Assembly (NCBI GenBank): GCA_000431515.1
Contig: HF991371.1
Coordinates: 1,146 to 21,308, forward strand
Length of the DNA: 20,163 bases
DNA from: Clostridium sp. CAG:632
Lineage (GTDB): Bacteria > Bacillota > Clostridia > Lachnospirales > Lachnospiraceae
Direction of reading: 5' to 3'
Both the position numbers and the translations under genes were made by a program. The notes beneath the pieces are model-generated. The model searched no databases, had not been told where the DNA came from, and saw nothing but the letters and a program-made list of their open reading frames with translations. Every line of letters starts with the position of its first letter. Within the stretch, counting starts at the first letter, position 1. Shown one piece after another: positions 17,374 through 20,163 of the stretch.

Positions 17374-18255
17374 TTACAGTACAAAGTAACAGACTACGGA
17401 TGCAATACCTACAATCAGGCAGTAAATGGAAAATACGGTAAATTTATTCTTCTTCACTATTAACAACATTGCCTTAATACATAAATAGCCTACAACTCCG
17501 GCAACGATCATTCCTGCCAGATAGTTCCAGATCAGACCACCTGAAAACTCTGCTACCGTAAAATCCTTCAGCTGTAACACCATAGCCCCGAGAATAGCCG
17601 GTATAGACATAATAAAGGAATACTTGACTGCGAACTCCCGATTAAAACCCCGGATCAGGCAGGCTGTAATCGTGGTACCGGACCGGGATAAGCCCGGCAG
17701 CGTTGCAACGCCCTGTGCCAGCCCGAGAATAACTGCATCTTTATAGCTTGCCGTTTCTTCTGTCTTTTCTCCAATTTTAATATGATCTGCCATAAACAGA
17801 ATGATTGCGGTCAGAATCAGGCAGATACCCGGCAGGATCAGATAATCTGAAGCCGAACCAATAATCTTTTCCAATAGTACACCCATAATTCCGGTCGGTA
17901 TCGTACTGATAATGATCATAAGCACGAATCTGCGATATGTACTGGTGATTACCGGCCGATATGCATGTTTTTCTTCCTTCTTCCGGAATAGATTTGCGAT
18001 CCAGATTCCTGCGTTGCAGATCCATAGTCCTACCATACAGCAGCCATTGACGAACAGTTCCTTAATATCTTTCCAGTATACAAAGCAGATAGCCACCAAT
18101 GTCGCTGCATGCAGTAATACATCATACAATAATCCTGTGTCTGTATTTACATGAAATATATTTTTAAAGATTGCCAGATGTCCGGAGCTGCTGACCGGCA
18201 GAAACTCCGTTAATCCCTGTATCAATCCCATAATAATCGCTTCTAAAAATGTCAT
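17374..18255 (-). CDS. uppP: Undecaprenyl-diphosphatase (BacA/UppP)
   Basis: UppP removes a phosphate from undecaprenyl pyrophosphate, recycling the lipid carrier for peptidoglycan synthesis; overproduction is known to give bacitracin resistance. I start at the ATG at 18255 (293 residues) because GGGAGG lies nine bases upstream; the longer frame to 18279 has no such site. Both family active-site motifs are present: the (E/Q)-rich first motif with QGLTEFLPVSSSGH at about 13-26, and PGLSRSGTT at about 187-195. I count about eight hydrophobic segments. A basic loop with FRKKEEKH (about residue 90) is probably cytoplasmic. The gene lies 30 bp after tepA and 67 bp before ftsK. Confidence 0.95.
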   Translation of the reverse strand: MTFLEAIIMGLIQGLTEFLPVSSSGHLAIFKNIFHVNTDTGLLYDVLLHAATLVAICFVYWKDIKELFVNGCCMVGLWICNAGIWIANLFRKKEEKHAYRPVITSTYRRFVLMIIISTIPTGIMGVLLEKIIGSASDYLILPGICLILTAIILFMADHIKIGEKTEETASYKDAVILGLAQGVATLPGLSRSGTTITACLIRGFNREFAVKYSFIMSIPAILGAMVLQLKDFTVAEFSGGLIWNYLAGMIVAGVVGYLCIKAMLLIVKKNKFTVFSIYCLIVGIASVVCYFVL

Positions 18256-18285
18256 GAATAGATTCCTCCCTTTATCCATGCTAAT

Positions 18286-19023
18286 CTAACAAGTCTTGTT
18301 CTGTGTCCGGATCATTTCATGCAGCTTTGTCACTGCATCATGGATCCCGCCGACTGAATCGATCAGTCCTTCTCTGACCGCCTCATGCCCAACCAGCATG
18401 GAGCCAATGTCCTTTACCAGTTGCTGATTATTCATCATAATCTGCCGAAGCCGTTCTTCCTTTACCATGGAATGCTCGACCGTAAAGGCAATGATACGAT
18501 CCTGCATCCGCTCAATGTACTCATAATTCTGCTTGACGCCTATTACCATACCGTTCATCCGGATCGGATGAACCACCATCGTAGCTGTGGGTGCAATAAA
18601 GGAATAATCACCGGATACCGCCAGTGGCACTCCGATCGAATGACCGCCACCCAAAACCAATGTTACGACCGGCTTTTGTATCGAGCTGATCATCTCTGCA
18701 ATCGCAAGCCCTGCTTCCACATCTCCACCCACTGTATTTAACAACACCAGCATGCCATTGATCTGATCGTTATCTTCAATCTCCGCCAGCATCGGTAACA
18801 CATGCTCATATTTGGTGGTTTTTGAGCTTGACGGCAGACACTCATGCCCTTCAATCTCTCCTATAATATTCAACAAGTGAATCCGGTGGTGTTGTCCATT
18901 ATTCTTCAACATAAACTGTCCGGAGTCATGAATCAGTTTCCCGACACTTTCTTCCTTCTGCTGCTCCTGATAAGATATATCCTCTTTTGAAGGCCTGTCC
19001 TGCTTTGTTTCCTTTTTTTCCAT
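18286..19023 (-). CDS. tepA: ClpP-like serine protease TepA (translocation-enhancing protein)
   Basis: The ATG at 19023, with AGGAGG six bases upstream, gives 245 residues, the same length as Bacillus TepA (YmfB). The longer frame to 19065 adds only an unsupported leader. The ClpP fold is clear: LLNTVGGDVEAGLAIAEM at about 94-111, the nucleophile serine S129 in GGGHSIGVPLA, and a histidine H152 in MVVHPIRM at the usual distance. IIGEIEGH and KTTKYEHVLP (about 53-76) are TepA-specific stretches. The first 30 residues are Lys/Glu/Gln-rich and probably disordered. TepA was linked in Bacillus to protein secretion and signal-peptide degradation; its real substrates remain unclear. Its position near ftsK matches Bacillus, where tepA lies just upstream of spoIIIE. 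Confidence 0.93.
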   Translation of the reverse strand: MEKKETKQDRPSKEDISYQEQQKEESVGKLIHDSGQFMLKNNGQHHRIHLLNIIGEIEGHECLPSSSKTTKYEHVLPMLAEIEDNDQINGMLVLLNTVGGDVEAGLAIAEMISSIQKPVVTLVLGGGHSIGVPLAVSGDYSFIAPTATMVVHPIRMNGMVIGVKQNYEYIERMQDRIIAFTVEHSMVKEERLRQIMMNNQQLVKDIGSMLVGHEAVREGLIDSVGGIHDAVTKLHEMIRTQNKTC

Positions 19024-19071
19024 AGATCCCTCCTGTCGCACCGTAATGAAACACGTTGCTACCATAAGACT

Positions 19072-19111
19072 AAATCAACATCTCCCGGAATCCTCCGGTT
19101 GATGTTGATTT
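19072..19111 (-). repeat. Inverted repeat in the gap between the YuiD-like gene and tepA
   Basis: Plus 19072-19082 (aaatcaacatc) and 19101-19111 (gatgttgattt) are perfect 11-base complements. Inside, ccgga (19085-19089) pairs with tccgg (19094-19098) around a four-base loop, giving a two-part stem. On the minus strand the stem ends in GATTT followed by AGTCTTATGG, so the T-tract is short. It may be a weak terminator for the YuiD-like gene or a leader structure of tepA; the sequence does not decide. Confidence 0.55.
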
Positions 19112-19125
19112 CGTTACTATAGTAT

Positions 19126-19144
19126 ATGGAATTTCCATGGAATT
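19126..19144. repeat. Direct repeat atggaatt, 11-bp period, in the tepA upstream region
   Basis: Plus 19126-19133 and 19137-19144 are identical (atggaatt), one helical turn apart. The overlapping ttccatggaa is also a perfect palindrome. It lies in the 130-bp gap upstream of tepA, next to AT-rich sequence (TATAAT and TATACT on the minus strand, both without a good -35 box). It might be an operator, but there is no independent support. Confidence 0.3.
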
Positions 19145-19153
19145 ATACGGTGC

Positions 19154-19630
19154 TTACAGATTATAAAAAACAACTACACCAATAATGATTCCCAGGATCA
19201 GACCAACCGTTACCTGGCTTGGGGTATGTCCTACATATTCCTTCAATATAGTTTCACCCCATTTATCTCTGCTCGTCTGATCAAGCTTTGCCTTAATATC
19301 CTCGTTTTTAATCAACACATTCAAAATTGCGCCCTGCTTTCCGGTCTCTAACCGGACATTCATTGCGTCATACATAACAATGAATGCAAAAATAGCCGAA
19401 ATTGCAAATTCAAACGAATCCGGTCCAAACTGTAAAAATGCTACTGTTGCCAGTCCCCCGACTGTCGCGGAATGTGAACTTGGCATTCCGCCTCCTCCAA
19501 CAACACGTTCCCAGTTCCATTTCTTTGTCATACACAGATGAATTATGACTTTCAGGATCTGTGCTGTCAACCATCCCAGTATCGGTGCTACCAGTATCGG
19601 ATTATGCAAAGCCAACTGAAATTTGTTCAT
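19154..19630 (-). CDS. Divergent PAP2 family membrane protein (DUF212, YuiD-like)
   Basis: A 158-residue protein with four or so hydrophobic segments (about 10-31, 57-68, 72-90, 138-157). It shows the divergent PAP2 motifs GGGGMPSSHSATV at 45-57, YDAMNVR at about 87-93 and GHTPSQV at 134-140, which correspond to the phosphatase motifs of PAP2 lipid phosphatases and the vanadium haloperoxidase fold. Members resemble Bacillus YuiD; a biochemical role is not established. The start at 19630 has GGGAGACAGAGA upstream, 27 bp after the GH94 gene. Closeness to uppP hints at lipid-phosphate metabolism, but this is inference. Confidence 0.9.
   Translation of the reverse strand: MNKFQLALHNPILVAPILGWLTAQILKVIIHLCMTKKWNWERVVGGGGMPSSHSATVGGLATVAFLQFGPDSFEFAISAIFAFIVMYDAMNVRLETGKQGAILNVLIKNEDIKAKLDQTSRDKWGETILKEYVGHTPSQVTVGLILGIIIGVVVFYNL
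19542..19570 (-). promoter_or_regulatory. Possible internal promoter inside the YuiD-like gene
   Basis: On the minus strand, TTGACA (plus 19565-19570) lies 17 bases from CATAAT (plus 19542-19547), a near-consensus sigma-A match. It falls within the coding sequence (around codons 21-30), so the match may be chance forced by the protein sequence. If active it would transcribe tepA, uppP and ftsK from about 500 bp upstream. Confidence 0.3.
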
Positions 19631-19657
19631 TCTCTGTCTCCCTTTCCCTGTCTGCTG

Positions 19658-20163
19658 CTACATCAAAACTTCTATCTCATTTGCTTCGGCCAGATCGGAA
19701 GCAGCAATGTAATTTCCATCTACAGGCTTACCGTTAACTACCAGAGATCTTACTCCGCTCTCCTTACCTTCCGGATTCTTCACTACCATATGCAGCTTCT
19801 TGCCACGGAATACTTTATCAATCTTAAACTCTTTCCAGTCAGAAGGTACGGACGGATTGATCTGCAGTCCATCAAAGTCCGGACGCATACCCAGAATACC
19901 CTCTACGCAGCCAACCATAACCGTAGATGCTGTACCGGTCAGCCAGTGTACATGAGCTCTGCCTTCGAACGGACTCTCTACGCTCTCGGTAAACTGCCCG
20001 TGACAATATGGCTCCAGTTTCCGGATCTCCGCCTTGTCATTCATGGATGCCGGTGAGCTTTCGTCAAAGTACTCAAAGGCACGATTACCATGTCCCATTA
20101 ACGCCTCTGCCAAAATGATCCAGCCCTGTGGCTGGGGGGAAAAACCGCCCATCCCCACGGGCC
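19658..20163 (-). CDS. GH94 family glycoside phosphorylase, C-terminal part, cut by the window edge
   Basis: The frame stays open from the right edge to a stop at 19658, giving 167 residues of the C-terminal end. GFSPQPQGW, MGHGNRAFEYF and NDKAEIRKLEPYCH, followed by HWLTGTASTVMVGCVEGILG and LQINPSVPSDW, match the end of the catalytic barrel and the C-terminal beta domain of cellobiose phosphorylase-type enzymes. These split beta-glucosides or related disaccharides with phosphate in the cytosol. The sequence here includes the region after the catalytic acid, so substrate (cellobiose, longer cellodextrin, other) cannot be assigned. Any ATG or GTG within the first few visible codons is internal. 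The YuiD-like gene follows after 27 bp. Confidence 0.85.
   Translation of the reverse strand, partial: PVGMGGFSPQPQGWIILAEALMGHGNRAFEYFDESSPASMNDKAEIRKLEPYCHGQFTESVESPFEGRAHVHWLTGTASTVMVGCVEGILGMRPDFDGLQINPSVPSDWKEFKIDKVFRGKKLHMVVKNPEGKESGVRSLVVNGKPVDGNYIAASDLAEANEIEVLM

Noticed and set aside
20131..20163. Homopolymer-rich end (gggggg, aaaaa) in the GH94 gene as a sign of frameshift or pseudogene
   Set aside because: The frame is open through the run and the encoded GFSPQPQGW fits the family, so no disruption is visible.

Overview
The window looks like a piece of a low-to-medium GC Firmicutes chromosome, class Clostridia and probably Lachnospiraceae-like. The clues are strong AGGAGG-type ribosome binding sites, TepA next to an FtsK/SpoIIIE translocase, two serine D-Ala-D-Ala carboxypeptidases, formate-tetrahydrofolate ligase and a formate/nitrite channel. 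The family-level assignment is an inference from gene content. All 18 genes I can support lie on the minus strand, so transcription runs from right to left. No gene-free stretch exceeds about 130 bases. I see no tRNA, rRNA, riboswitch, IS element, phage gene or CRISPR array.

Read in the direction of transcription, the right end (20163 to about 14487) begins with the C-terminal part of a GH94 glycoside phosphorylase. It continues with a DUF212/YuiD-type divergent PAP2 membrane protein, a 130-bp gap with an inverted repeat and a short direct repeat, tepA (ClpP-like protease), uppP (undecaprenyl-diphosphatase) and ftsK.

The middle block (14466 to 7935) has a clear promoter (TTGACA-17-TAGGAT) and then fhs, folD, rimO, pgsA, an FNT-family channel and aroF, all tightly spaced. 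It closes with a textbook intrinsic terminator. Fhs and FolD handle one-carbon units on tetrahydrofolate, and the FNT protein may move formate, so part of this operon looks like a formate/C1 module. RimO (ribosome modification) and PgsA (phosphatidylglycerol synthesis) are embedded in it.

The left block (7902 to 1) holds an AEC-family permease, deoB and pdp (deoxyribonucleoside breakdown), a complete D-Ala-D-Ala carboxypeptidase, a membrane-anchored metallophosphoesterase, and scpA-scpB (condensin accessory proteins). A near-perfect promoter (TTGTCA-17-TATAAT) precedes scpA. A second D-Ala-D-Ala carboxypeptidase follows, cut by the left window edge. A hairpin plus T-tract sits directly on its translation start.

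I found no convincing undescribed system; this is mostly housekeeping DNA. The points most worth checking are the terminator-like hairpin that overlaps the ribosome binding site of the leftmost gene, the fhs/folD/FNT arrangement inserted into an otherwise conserved tepA-ftsK-rimO-pgsA neighbourhood, and the possible regulatory repeats upstream of tepA.
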